Below are positions 7,390-15,546 of a stretch of 33,188 nucleotides of DNA, piece after piece; the stretch's first letter is position 1; each line of letters begins with the position of its first letter. This stretch comes from Oscillospiraceae bacterium (GTDB lineage: Bacteria; Bacillota; Clostridia; Oscillospirales; Acutalibacteraceae), in contig JAQWBK010000006.1 in NCBI GenBank assembly GCA_028706415.1, positions 1-33,188 on the forward strand. The letters are read 5' to 3'. A program made the position numbers and the translations under genes. Under the pieces are notes generated by a model, which saw nothing but the letters and a program-made list of their open reading frames with translations, was not told where the DNA came from and did no database searches.

Positions 7390-8697
7390 TTATGCTGTAA
7401 CCTGTCTTCTTGTGCTGCGCCCCTTGTCGGGAAGCTTTGGCTTGGATGGCTTGCGGTCGGGATTACTTACAAGCTCTGGCTTACCCTTGCCCATGACATA
7501 ATCTTCATTGATAATAACGCGTTCAATTTTATAGTCTGAAGGTACCTCAAACATAAGCTCGGTAAGCAGACCTTCCATTATTGAACGCAAGCCTCTCGCA
7601 CCGATGTTGAGCTCAATTGCCTTTTTGGCAACCGCGGTCAAGGCTTGGGGAGTAAACTCCAACGCAACATTATCCATGGTGAAAAGCTGCATATACTGTT
7701 TAAGAAGCGCATTTTTCGGTTCTGTGAGAATTCTTGTAAGCGAGGCTTCATCCAGTGAGTCAAGAGTTGTAACAACAGGAAGACGACCCACCAGTTCGGG
7801 GATCAGTCCGAACTTTATCAGGTCCTGGGCAACAAGCTTTTTAAGAAGCTTACTGCGTTCAACATCTTTTTTTGAGCGTACATCGTTTCCGAAGCCCAAT
7901 GCGCCTGAGGAAATACGCCGTTCTATTGTTTTTTCAATTCCGTCAAAAGCTCCCCCGCAAATAAACAGGATGTTTGAAGTGTCAATTTGGATAAACTCCT
8001 GCTGGGGATGCTTCCGCCCGCCGGACGGGGGTACATTTGATACGGTGCCTTCGATTATTTTCAAAAGCGCCTGCTGGACACCTTCACCGCTCACATCTCT
8101 GGTAATCGAAGGGTTTTCGCTTCTGCGGGCAATTTTATCAATTTCATCTATATAGATAATCCCGCGTTCGGCCTTTTCGATATCATAATCTGCCGATTGA
8201 ATAAGTCTTAACAGAATGTTTTCAACATCCTCGCCGACATATCCGGCCTCGGTCAGGGTGGTAGCATCGGTAATTGCAAAGGGAACATCAAGAATATTAG
8301 CCAGCGTTTGTGCCAAAACCGTTTTTCCCACACCGGTCGGGCCAAGTAGAAGCACATTGCTTTTACCCAGCTCTACATCAGAGGTAAAGCCGAAGTAGAT
8401 GCGTTTATAATGGTTGTAAACCGCAACCGCAAGGGCGATCTTGGCGTCTTCTTGTCCGATAACATATTCATCAAGACCGGACTTTATTTCTTTTGGAGAA
8501 GGCAATGCCGACGGAGTTCCGCTTGTGACCCCCCGCTTTTTGGTTATAATTCCGCCGTCTTCAAGAATTGACTGACAAAGCTCGACACACTCGTTGCAGA
8601 TATAAACACCCTGCCCCGCTATTAAACGCTGGACTTCATTCTGGGTTTTTCCGCAGAACGAACAGCTAATTGTTCTGTTTTCCTCATTCTTTGGCAT
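7390..8697 (-). CDS. clpX: ATP-dependent Clp protease ATP-binding subunit ClpX
   Basis: The AAA+ unfoldase that feeds substrates to ClpP. It has 435 aa. The N-terminal C4 zinc-binding domain uses C12, C15, C34 and C37. Walker A is GPTGVGKT (119-126) and Walker B is IYIDEID (D184/E185). The pore loop GYVG (152-155), the RKH loop (228-230) and the ClpP-docking loop LGFG (267-270, the counterpart of IGF) are all in place, so it should dock to the adjacent clpP product. The start follows AGAAGGAGAG. It lies 33 bp after clpP in the canonical tig-clpP-clpX order and the pair is probably co-transcribed. Confidence 0.98.
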   Translation of the reverse strand: MPKNEENRTISCSFCGKTQNEVQRLIAGQGVYICNECVELCQSILEDGGIITKKRGVTSGTPSALPSPKEIKSGLDEYVIGQEDAKIALAVAVYNHYKRIYFGFTSDVELGKSNVLLLGPTGVGKTVLAQTLANILDVPFAITDATTLTEAGYVGEDVENILLRLIQSADYDIEKAERGIIYIDEIDKIARRSENPSITRDVSGEGVQQALLKIIEGTVSNVPPSGGRKHPQQEFIQIDTSNILFICGGAFDGIEKTIERRISSGALGFGNDVRSKKDVERSKLLKKLVAQDLIKFGLIPELVGRLPVVTTLDSLDEASLTRILTEPKNALLKQYMQLFTMDNVALEFTPQALTAVAKKAIELNIGARGLRSIMEGLLTELMFEVPSDYKIERVIINEDYVMGKGKPELVSNPDRKPSKPKLPDKGRSTRRQVTA

Positions 8698-8730
8698 TGT
8701 TCGCTCTCCTTCTGTGTAGTGTTATGGAAA

Positions 8731-9324
8731 TTAGGCGCCGCGTTTTGTAATTATCTTATCGATAATACCATATTCCATTGCGGCTTGGGCTGACATGAAA
8801 TTGTCGCGTTCGGTGTCCCGCTCAATTGTTTCGATCGGCTGTCCGGTCATCTCGGCCAACAAAGTATTCATGCGTCCCTTGATATATAAAATGTGTTCTG
8901 CCTGAATTTTAATATCGGAAGCCTGCCCCTTGGAACCACCGGAAGGCTGGTGAATCATAATCTCACTGTTGGGAAGGGCTTTACGCTTACCCTTTGCACC
9001 TGCCGCCAATAAAAAGGCACCCATGCTTGCAGCCATACCCATACAAATGGTGGATACATCACATTTTATGAACTGCATTGTATCATAAATAGCCATTCCG
9101 GATGAAATAGAGCCGCCGGGGCTGTTAATGTACAGATCGATATCCTTATCAGGATCTTGACCCTCGAGGTAAATAAGCTGAGCAACCACCAGCGAAGCGG
9201 TTACATCATTAACTTCATCGGATAACATTATAATACGGTCATTCAGTAAGCGTGAAAAAATATCATAACTGCGTTCTCCGCGTCCTGTTTGTTCAACAAC
9301 ATATGGTACTAAACTGCCCATCAT
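8731..9324 (-). CDS. clpP: ATP-dependent Clp protease proteolytic subunit ClpP
   Basis: Tetradecameric serine protease working with ClpX. The 197-aa length is normal and the catalytic triad is intact: S100 in GMAASMGA, H125 in MIHQPSGG and D174 in ERDTERDNF. There are two adjacent ATG codons (9324 and 9321). The second would give MGSLVPYVVEQ, close to the usual ClpP start; AAAGG about 12 nt upstream serves either. No long propeptide is evident. It lies 104 bp downstream of tig. Confidence 0.98.
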   Translation of the reverse strand: MMGSLVPYVVEQTGRGERSYDIFSRLLNDRIIMLSDEVNDVTASLVVAQLIYLEGQDPDKDIDLYINSPGGSISSGMAIYDTMQFIKCDVSTICMGMAASMGAFLLAAGAKGKRKALPNSEIMIHQPSGGSKGQASDIKIQAEHILYIKGRMNTLLAEMTGQPIETIERDTERDNFMSAQAAMEYGIIDKIITKRGA

Positions 9325-9428
9325 AGTTCACTCAACCTTTCGTGCTGTTATTTTATCATTTAATAAAATAAATAACGCATTTTTATTATTGCCTTAAAAC
9401 TACACCCTCAAGCATTAAAAAGCTGCAA

Positions 9429-10709
9429 TTAAGAAATTTCGGCTGATTCCTTAACCAAGTCCAGAGCTTTCCCGACCTCTAAATCCTTAACAAGCTCCTT
9501 TGAAGAGATAAAAGATTTTATTTTATCAACATCCATCTTATACTGCTCGGCGAACTTTGCATACTCGGCTTCAAGTTCCTCATTGGATATTGTAATATTC
9601 TCAACACTTGCAATCTTTTCAAGAGCAAGGCGAATTTTTACCTGCTTTTCAGCCTGCTGGCGGAAGCCGTTGCGAAACGTTTCAGCATCCATTCCAGTAT
9701 AACCAAGATAGCTTTCAACATTCAGCCCTTGGGATTTCAAACGCTGCTCAAACTCCGCAACACTGTCATCCACACGGCGTTCGAACATGGCTTCGGGAAT
9801 TTCACCTTTTAGCCCTTCGACCAGCTGTTCAAGAAGCGTCGATTCAAACTCGTCCTCTGCGGCATGCTCCCTTTGATGCTCCAGCTTACCCTTCAGATCC
9901 GCCTTAAGCTGGTCAAGGGTATCAAATTCACTGACATCCTTTGCAAAATCATCGTTAAGCTCGGGCATTTCCTTTGCCTTTATCTCATGGAGCTTGCATT
10001 TAAATACTGCCGGCTTTCTTTTAAGCTCGTCGGCTTGATAATCCTCAGGGAAGGTTACATTAACCTCAAATTCTTCATCGGTAGATTTACCCACAATCTG
10101 TTCCTCAAACCCGGGAATAAATCGGCCTGAACCAAGCTCTAAAGAAAAGTTTTCAGCCTTGCCACCTTCAAAAGGGTTGCCGTCAACAAATCCTTCAAAA
10201 TCGAATGTGACGGTATCCTCGTTTTGAGCAGCTCGCCCTTCAACCGTAACAAGGCGTGAATTGCGATCTTGTAATGTAGATATCTCTGCGTCAATATCCT
10301 CTTGTGTTACCGAGACCGTCTTTTTCTCAGCTTTAAGTCCTTTGTATTCCCCAACCTCAACCTCTGGTTTAACGGTTATTACCGCCTTGAATACCAGACC
10401 TTCTTTTCCAACCGATACTACATCAAGATCAACTTTATCTTCAATATATTCAAAATCGGATTGTTCTATGGCATCGTTTAATGCTGTGGGATACAGATCG
10501 TTTACGGCATCATCATAAAACACGCCCTCACCGTATAATTTTTCTACCAGATGGCGGGGGGCCTTACCTTTACGAAACCCCGGCACAGACATCTTGCCGA
10601 TACTTCTCTTAAAAGCATTACTGACAGCGGCCTCAAATGCCTCTGCATCCACTTCAACTTCTAACTCTACCCGATTTGTGTCAACCTTTGTCGCTGATTT
10701 TAAACTCAT
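9429..10709 (-). CDS. tig: Trigger factor (ribosome-associated chaperone / peptidyl-prolyl isomerase)
   Basis: It binds the ribosome exit tunnel and shields nascent chains. The 426-aa protein has the N-terminal ribosome-binding domain with its signature loop GFRKGKAPR (44-52), a central FKBP-type domain (about 160-240, with VTFDFEGFVDG) and a helical C-terminal chaperone domain rich in Glu/Lys. ATG 10709 follows CAGGAGGAG. It is the first gene of the minus-strand cluster, directly after a good promoter at 10762-10791, which likely drives tig-clpP and possibly the rest. Confidence 0.97.
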   Translation of the reverse strand: MSLKSATKVDTNRVELEVEVDAEAFEAAVSNAFKRSIGKMSVPGFRKGKAPRHLVEKLYGEGVFYDDAVNDLYPTALNDAIEQSDFEYIEDKVDLDVVSVGKEGLVFKAVITVKPEVEVGEYKGLKAEKKTVSVTQEDIDAEISTLQDRNSRLVTVEGRAAQNEDTVTFDFEGFVDGNPFEGGKAENFSLELGSGRFIPGFEEQIVGKSTDEEFEVNVTFPEDYQADELKRKPAVFKCKLHEIKAKEMPELNDDFAKDVSEFDTLDQLKADLKGKLEHQREHAAEDEFESTLLEQLVEGLKGEIPEAMFERRVDDSVAEFEQRLKSQGLNVESYLGYTGMDAETFRNGFRQQAEKQVKIRLALEKIASVENITISNEELEAEYAKFAEQYKMDVDKIKSFISSKELVKDLEVGKALDLVKESAEIS

Positions 10710-10761
10710 TTTAAAACTCCTCCTGTAAAAACAGATATTACATAATAAAACAATAGAAATT

Positions 10762-10791
10762 ATTATACCATAGCTAAACTGTTTATGCCAT
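10762..10791 (-). promoter_or_regulatory. Predicted extended -10 promoter for tig operon
   Basis: On the minus strand TATAAT (complement of 10762-10767) is preceded by TGG, an extended -10. A weak -35 ATGGCA lies 18 bp upstream (complement of 10786-10791). Transcription would start about 45-50 nt before the tig ATG. Confidence 0.6.
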
Positions 10792-10832
10792 AATTTTTTA
10801 TATGTTTCTTTGAAATTTAAAAATTTTTGATA

Positions 10833-11519
10833 CTACCCCACCGGAACCGGTGAAAAGTCAACTGCATCACATGAAATTAGCTTAAATATCGTGCCATCAA
10901 TTGCCCTTTCCGGTATTCTGCGGGCGTTTGGTCCATGTATGTGCCCGTAATAGCAGAGCCGGATTGCTCGTTCCTTAAGAACTGATAATATTTCATCACA
11001 TTTTGAATCCCCCATAAACGGCGGATAATGTAGAAACACAACCGGCTCTTTGCCGGTTTTTTCGGCAGCGTCAATGGACATTTTAAGTCTTCCGACTTCC
11101 CGCATAAGTATTTTCTTATCAATATCCTCTTCGGCATCAAAGAACCATCCACGCGTTCCGCATACCGCATAATTCCCTGAAACCTCGGCAGAGTTATGGA
11201 TAATTGACAAGGTATTATATCCGTATTCTTCGAAATACTCATCCATTTTTCTTCGGGTAGTCCACCAATAATCGTGGTTGCCCTTAATTATAAGCTTTCT
11301 TCCGGGCAAAGAATTTAGGAAGGCAAAATCTTGTTTGGCCTGTTCAAGAGAGATTGCCCAGGAAATATCCCCTGCTATTACCACCGTATCATCATCACTT
11401 ACAAGCCGCCACCAATTCCCCTCAAGTCGTGCAACATGGTTGTCCCAGCCGCGAAAAACATCCATAGGCTTGTCGGTACCGAGGGACAGATGCAAATCGG
11501 CTATGGCAAACAGCGACAT
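10833..11519 (-). CDS. Metallophosphoesterase (calcineurin-like, Icc family)
   Basis: A 228-aa dinuclear-metal phosphohydrolase of the calcineurin-like fold. All metal-binding blocks are present: ADLH (D8/H10), AGDISW (D51), GNHDYWW (N81/H82), LHYPPF and GHIHG near the C-terminus. There is no signal peptide, so it is cytoplasmic. The natural substrate cannot be told from the sequence; related proteins are annotated only as predicted phosphohydrolases. ATG 11519 follows AAAAAGGAG. It lies upstream of tig in the same direction but is separated from it by the tig promoter, and is divergent from the DUF1540 gene across a MITE-A. Confidence 0.9.
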   Translation of the reverse strand: MSLFAIADLHLSLGTDKPMDVFRGWDNHVARLEGNWWRLVSDDDTVVIAGDISWAISLEQAKQDFAFLNSLPGRKLIIKGNHDYWWTTRRKMDEYFEEYGYNTLSIIHNSAEVSGNYAVCGTRGWFFDAEEDIDKKILMREVGRLKMSIDAAEKTGKEPVVFLHYPPFMGDSKCDEILSVLKERAIRLCYYGHIHGPNARRIPERAIDGTIFKLISCDAVDFSPVPVG

Positions 11520-11583
11520 ATAATACTCCTTTTTTATATCAGAAATTGTTGGTAATATTATTATAATAAACGGTAATACTAAA

Positions 11584-11740
11584 GGTCACCTCTAAAAACC
11601 CCTTCCGGCGTCTTCCGGCACAATTACCGCCGGACTGCGTCAAACCTTCTCGTAATGCGGAAAGCATTGCTTCGTCGGCTTTCCTTTTCCGACAAAAATT
11701 CTGCTCGGAATCCGTTCAAAACAGGTTTTTAGAGGTGACC
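11584..11740 (-). mobile_element. MITE-A, full copy (157 bp)
   Basis: The terminal inverted repeats GGTCACCTCTAAAAACC (11584-11600) and its complement (ending 11740) are perfect over 17 bp. The interior aligns base for base, in the opposite orientation, with most of the copy at 27590-27744 (about nine in ten positions by eye). It has no ORF of its own. It fills most of the divergent intergenic region (11520-11774), so it may supply or displace promoter elements for both neighbours. Flanking bases (TAAA / TGAA) are not a clean duplication. Confidence 0.85.
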
Positions 11741-11774
11741 TGAATTAAGAAATAATTTAGAAAGGAAAGAAATA

Positions 11775-11960
11775 ATGGATATTTTCAAAGAAAATAATGA
11801 AGAAATTACCCCTACTGTTTATTGTGATGTAAAAAACTGCACATACCACGATGGAGACAATATCTGTACAGCAAATAAAATCAAGGTAGGCCCGTCACAT
11901 GCAATCAGCAGCATAGATACCATTTGCGCTACATTTAAACCCGGGAACAAATATCATTAG
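11775..11960 (+). CDS. DUF1540 domain protein
   Basis: A 61-aa protein with four cysteines (C17, C22, C31, C51) in the pattern C-x4-C-x8-C-x19-C, with NCTYH, the ANKIKVG strand and TICATF that mark DUF1540. The cysteine set suggests binding of a metal, probably zinc, but the function of the family is unknown. Such short proteins are common in Clostridia. ATG 11775 follows GAAAGGAAAG. It is monocistronic: the MITE-A ends 34 bp upstream and a terminator follows at 11983, shared with the convergent thrC. Confidence 0.88.
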   Translation: MDIFKENNEEITPTVYCDVKNCTYHDGDNICTANKIKVGPSHAISSIDTICATFKPGNKYH

Positions 11961-11982
11961 CCTATACGAAATCGATTTCTAG

Positions 11983-12020
11983 CGGCGGGGGCAGATAAAA
12001 CCCCTGCCGTCTTTTTTTAT
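11983..12020. terminator. Terminator between DUF1540 gene and thrC
   Basis: CGGCGGGG and CCCC(T)GCCG form an 8-bp stem with one bulged T, followed by TCTTTTTTTAT on the plus strand. It overlaps the thrC stop codon (12017-12019), so on the minus strand it would act less well. Confidence 0.75.
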
Positions 12021-13510
12021 ATCCCGAGCAGCTTATATATCATCTTGTTCATGTCGGCAGGGTTACATACATCTGTAAAGCGCTTTCCCTTTTCATGTAT
12101 TGATCTCAGCGGTTCGGGAATTTCTTTACCGGTTATTTCATACAGCCTGTCCATCTTCTCAAATTCATTTACATCTGCTCCGTTTTTACCCAGTGCATCT
12201 AAAACACTTGCCGGGAATTTATACGGATTTGCGGTCGAGGCGATGATGACGGGTGTTTTATCCCCTGTTGATTTGCGATATTGCTCATAAACATTTACGG
12301 CTACCGCGGTATGGGTATCACACAAATAATCATGGTTTTCGAAAACATTCTTAATGGTTTGGGCTGTCTGCTCATCGCTACACCATCCCGCCCAAAACAG
12401 CGATTTTATATCTGCAAATATTTTGTCCGAAACGGCATATCTGCCTTTTTCTTTTAATTCTCTCATCAGATATCTGATTTCATCATCTTTACACCCGGAA
12501 ATATCATATAAAAGCCGTTCAAGGTTTGAGGATATCAGAATATCCATAGAGGGTGAAGTGGTGGTATAAAAAGACCGGTTGCGATTGTATTCACCGGTAT
12601 TTATAAAATCGGTCAAAACACGGTTTTGATTTGATGCACATATTAGCTTGGCAATAGGCAAACCCATTTTCCGTGCGTAGTATGCCGACAGAATATTTCC
12701 GAAATTACCTGTTGGAACAACCACATTAATTAAATCGTCTGCATTAATTTTCCCACTGTCAATCAAATCACAATATGCAGAAATATAGTAAACAATCTGG
12801 GGAAGAAGCCGCCCCCAGTTTATAGAATTTGCGCTTGAAAACATCATATTATTAGTATCAAGGCGTTTAGCTGTTTTGGGATCGTTAAAAATTGCCTTTA
12901 CTCCGGTTTGTGCATCATCAAAATTGCCTTTTATTCCACAGACAGCGACATTTTCGCCTTCCTGGGTTATCATCTGAAGCTTTTGAATAGGACTCACCCC
13001 GTCCTCAGGATAGAAGACAATGATACGGGTGTTTTCGGCATCGCGAAAACCTTCAAGTGCTGCCTTCCCCGTATCACCCGAGGTTGCCACAAGAATGATA
13101 ATGGTTTTATCTTGGGCGGCTTTGCGGGCGGAAATGCGCATTAAATGGGGCAATATCTGCAAAGCCATATCTTTGAATGCACAGGTGGGGCCGTGCCAAA
13201 GTTCAAGCAGATTAACCCCATCATATAGCCCATGAATAGGAGCGACGGCAGGAGAGCGAAAACGCTCAGAATTATATGCAAGACTTGTAAAATCCTCAAT
13301 TTCTTCGATTGAAAAATCAGTCAGATATTTCGATAGAATATATGCCGCGCGGGATGAATAGTTTACCTTGGCCAGCATCCTGATTTCGTTAGAGGTTATG
13401 GGCGGAATTTCTTCCGGTACAAACAACCCACCATCTACCGAGATACCCTGGGTAATTGCCTGTGATGCAGTGTAACCAACACTGCTGTCACGCGTACTGT
13501 TATATATCAT
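12017..13510 (-). CDS. thrC: Threonine synthase
   Basis: PLP enzyme converting O-phospho-L-homoserine to L-threonine. I chose ATG 13510 (497 aa) because GAGGAAG lies 8-10 nt upstream and the protein then begins MIYNSTRDSS, the usual start of the family. The open frame extends 20 codons further to a TTG with no ribosome-binding site. The DGGLFVPEEIP block follows the N-terminus, the PLP lysine is K113 in AFKDMALQ, and the phosphate-binding ATSGDTGKAA motif is present. This is the longer, bacterial/yeast-like class. It is last in the rplS-to-thrC run, 60 bp after the M19 dipeptidase gene. Confidence 0.96.
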   Translation of the reverse strand: MIYNSTRDSSVGYTASQAITQGISVDGGLFVPEEIPPITSNEIRMLAKVNYSSRAAYILSKYLTDFSIEEIEDFTSLAYNSERFRSPAVAPIHGLYDGVNLLELWHGPTCAFKDMALQILPHLMRISARKAAQDKTIIILVATSGDTGKAALEGFRDAENTRIIVFYPEDGVSPIQKLQMITQEGENVAVCGIKGNFDDAQTGVKAIFNDPKTAKRLDTNNMMFSSANSINWGRLLPQIVYYISAYCDLIDSGKINADDLINVVVPTGNFGNILSAYYARKMGLPIAKLICASNQNRVLTDFINTGEYNRNRSFYTTTSPSMDILISSNLERLLYDISGCKDDEIRYLMRELKEKGRYAVSDKIFADIKSLFWAGWCSDEQTAQTIKNVFENHDYLCDTHTAVAVNVYEQYRKSTGDKTPVIIASTANPYKFPASVLDALGKNGADVNEFEKMDRLYEITGKEIPEPLRSIHEKGKRFTDVCNPADMNKMIYKLLGI

Positions 13511-13570
13511 TAATTTACACTTCCTCGATTGCATAATACATCCCAATATATCATTTCCTATACTAAACAA

Positions 13571-14503
13571 TTACCCTGCATTTGTCAAAGCGGTACGATA
13601 AAAATCGTAGCAATTACTGAAAAATAAACGGTCAAGCAGATATTCCTCGTAATTTTTGCGATATAAGTATTCGTAAATATCTTCCATTACCTGAATGCCT
13701 CCCCAATCGGCAGGTAAATCAGCACCGTCAAAATCACATCCGAAAGCCAGATTATTGCTACCGTCAAGTGATAGGTAATGCTCAATATGGCGTTGTATAC
13801 ATTCAAATGTCTGTTTACCCAGTTGATCACAGCAAAGGGTTATACCCACCAGCCCCCCGGTATTAATAACCGCTTTAAACTGCTCATCGGTAAGATTACG
13901 AGGATGGTTAAAAACTCCTGCCGAAACCGAATGACTTGCGATGATAGGTCTATTTGCCGTATGAATTACATCCCAAAACCCCGCTTCATTAAGATGGGAT
14001 ACATCGGGAACAATATTGGCCGATTCCATTTTTTTAATCGAATCTATACCAAACTTGGTTAATCCGGCTTTATTGCCGGATAAGCAGCCGTTTCCTAGCT
14101 CATTTGCGCCGTTCCATGTCAAGGTGATTATCTTTACACCAAGTCCCGACATTATATCAATCGTTTCCAGCCTGCCCCCAAGTGCCGAACCACCTTCAAC
14201 CGCAAGAATGGTGGCACATCTTCTGCTTTTAAAGGCTGAATCAAGGTCCTCTGAATTATATACTATGATAATTTTATCCGGATTATTTACCGCCTCGGTA
14301 TGGGCACGCTCCAATATTCTGCGACATTGCTGCCGGGCAGCCTCCCCGCGAATCGTATCGGGCATCCAAACTGCAAAAACCTGTCCCCAGGCATCAAACT
14401 CCAGCCCTCGTTTTAAGTCAATATGGAGCGAATTTTCAGATAGTTCGTGCTCCCCCATGACGCACTCATATAGTGTGTCGCAATGCATATCAAAAAGCCG
14501 CAT
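13571..14503 (-). CDS. Membrane dipeptidase-like zinc peptidase (family M19)
   Basis: A 310-aa member of the renal dipeptidase family, an amidohydrolase-like barrel with two zinc ions that cleaves dipeptides. Ligands are visible: FDMHCDT (H7, D9), the bridging Glu in AVEGG (E103), PDVSHL (H170) and IASHS (H191), plus the conserved HPRN and GCDFDG segments. ATG 14503 is preferred because GGGGGAT lies 6 nt upstream; an upstream in-frame GTG (14527) lacks this. The chosen start overlaps the end of yraN by 14 bp, implying translational coupling. There is no signal peptide, so it is probably cytoplasmic. Confidence 0.92.
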   Translation of the reverse strand: MRLFDMHCDTLYECVMGEHELSENSLHIDLKRGLEFDAWGQVFAVWMPDTIRGEAARQQCRRILERAHTEAVNNPDKIIIVYNSEDLDSAFKSRRCATILAVEGGSALGGRLETIDIMSGLGVKIITLTWNGANELGNGCLSGNKAGLTKFGIDSIKKMESANIVPDVSHLNEAGFWDVIHTANRPIIASHSVSAGVFNHPRNLTDEQFKAVINTGGLVGITLCCDQLGKQTFECIQRHIEHYLSLDGSNNLAFGCDFDGADLPADWGGIQVMEDIYEYLYRKNYEEYLLDRLFFSNCYDFYRTALTNAG

Positions 14504-14876
14504 GTAAATCCCCCGCATCAAATGCACCCAGAATATGATCGATTTCGGCTATATCCATCGGGTGCTGATTTCGTGATATTATCTCAATAACGTCAAAACG
14601 CGGTTGCAATTCAATATTGTTGTTTTTAATAAACATCATGGCTGTTTTTATTATGCGGCGCTGTTTGTCACGAGTAACCGCTTCTCTGGGTAAATATATT
14701 GAATTCTCACTGCGCGTTTTAACCTCTACGAAAGCAATATACGGTTTTTTAACTGCGATTATGTCTATTTCACCAAATCTGAAGCCAAAATTTGCTGTCC
14801 AAATCTCATAACCCTTCTCACGGAGAAAGCGGGATGCTAATACCTCCCCCGCCGCTCCTCTTGATATTTCGGGCAT
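14490..14876 (-). CDS. yraN: YraN family endonuclease-like protein (UPF0102)
   Basis: A 128-aa restriction-endonuclease-fold protein of unknown physiological role. GRFGEIDII-type core (here FRFGEIDII) and VEVKTR give the PD-(D/E)xK active-site pattern. The start ATG 14876 is set by AAAGGAGG about 10 nt upstream and gives the typical N-terminus (RGAAGEVLASRFLREKGYEI). The frame is open 45 codons further upstream, but that part overlaps rnhB and shows no similarity to the family. It is 28 bp after rnhB, a neighbour order seen in many bacteria. Confidence 0.93.
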   Translation of the reverse strand: MPEISRGAAGEVLASRFLREKGYEIWTANFGFRFGEIDIIAVKKPYIAFVEVKTRSENSIYLPREAVTRDKQRRIIKTAMMFIKNNNIELQPRFDVIEIISRNQHPMDIAEIDHILGAFDAGDLHAAF

Positions 14877-14904
14877 TAGTATGAGCCTCCTTTCGCCAAA
14901 AGAG

Positions 14905-15507
14905 TCAACCCAGAATTTTTGTAAGGAAACTTCGGCGATGTATGGGTGAGCAGCCGTGTTCATGCAAAAGCTGTATATGTAATGCGGTTCCGTATCCTTT
15001 ATGCTTTGCAAACTGATAAACCGGATATTTCATATCCATTTCCCGCATAAACCTGTCACGGCTTACTTTTGCGAGGATGGAAGCCGCCCCGATGCATGCC
15101 GACAAGCTGTCGCCCTTTACAATAGTGACCGCCTTTGACGGAAGGTCGCTGGGCATACAGTTGCCGTCAATCAATATTAAGTCCGATTTTACAGATAATC
15201 CGTTTACTGCACGCTTCATTGCAAGAAGAGTTGCCTGCAATATATTAAGCTGCTCAATCTCCTCAACCGATGCAGAGGCAATCGAATATGCTACCGACTG
15301 CCCTCTTATTATGTCAAACATAGATTCCCGTTTGGCCTCGCTGAGCTTTTTGGAATCATTAAGACCGGATATTTCATTTGACGGGTCAAGAACAACCGCG
15401 GCGGCAAAAACCGGACCTGCCAAAGGACCACGGCCTGCCTCATCCACCCCGCATACTGCCTGATAGCCTTTTTCATATACAGCGCGGTCATAATCATAAT
15501 TTGTCAT
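14905..15507 (-). CDS. rnhB: Ribonuclease HII
   Basis: Removes ribonucleotides and RNA strands from RNA/DNA hybrids. With ATG 15507 the protein has 200 aa. The acidic catalytic residues are in GVDEAGRGPLAGP (D22, E23) and LILIDGN (D114), and the family's Lys/Ser block DSKKLSEAKR and ASILAKVSRD are present. An in-frame TTG at 15528 would add seven residues. AAAGG about 12 nt before the ATG suits ATG better. It follows rbgA by 39 bp, as in B. subtilis-type rbgA-rnhB order. Confidence 0.96.
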   Translation of the reverse strand: MTNYDYDRAVYEKGYQAVCGVDEAGRGPLAGPVFAAAVVLDPSNEISGLNDSKKLSEAKRESMFDIIRGQSVAYSIASASVEEIEQLNILQATLLAMKRAVNGLSVKSDLILIDGNCMPSDLPSKAVTIVKGDSLSACIGAASILAKVSRDRFMREMDMKYPVYQFAKHKGYGTALHIQLLHEHGCSPIHRRSFLTKILG

Positions 15508-15546
15508 AATGTTGTGTGCGCCTTTCAATACATTTAATGTAAATCG

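Noticed and set aside
11580..11744. Target-site duplication for the MITE-A copies at 11584 and 27590
   Set aside because: Flanks are TAAA/TGAA and TTAT/TTAC, so they do not match; only the 17065 copy has an exact TTAA duplication.
13511..13570. Upstream extension of thrC to a TTG at 13570
   Set aside because: No ribosome-binding site there, whereas GAGGAAG precedes ATG 13510 and the family N-terminus begins at that ATG.
13571..13640. T-box or lysine riboswitch upstream of thrC or lysA
   Set aside because: The upstream gaps are 60 and 18 bp and hold no AGGGTGG T-box motif or lysine aptamer.
14877..15011. N-terminal extension of yraN overlapping rnhB
   Set aside because: AAAGGAGG before ATG 14876 and loss of family similarity upstream of it indicate the shorter protein.
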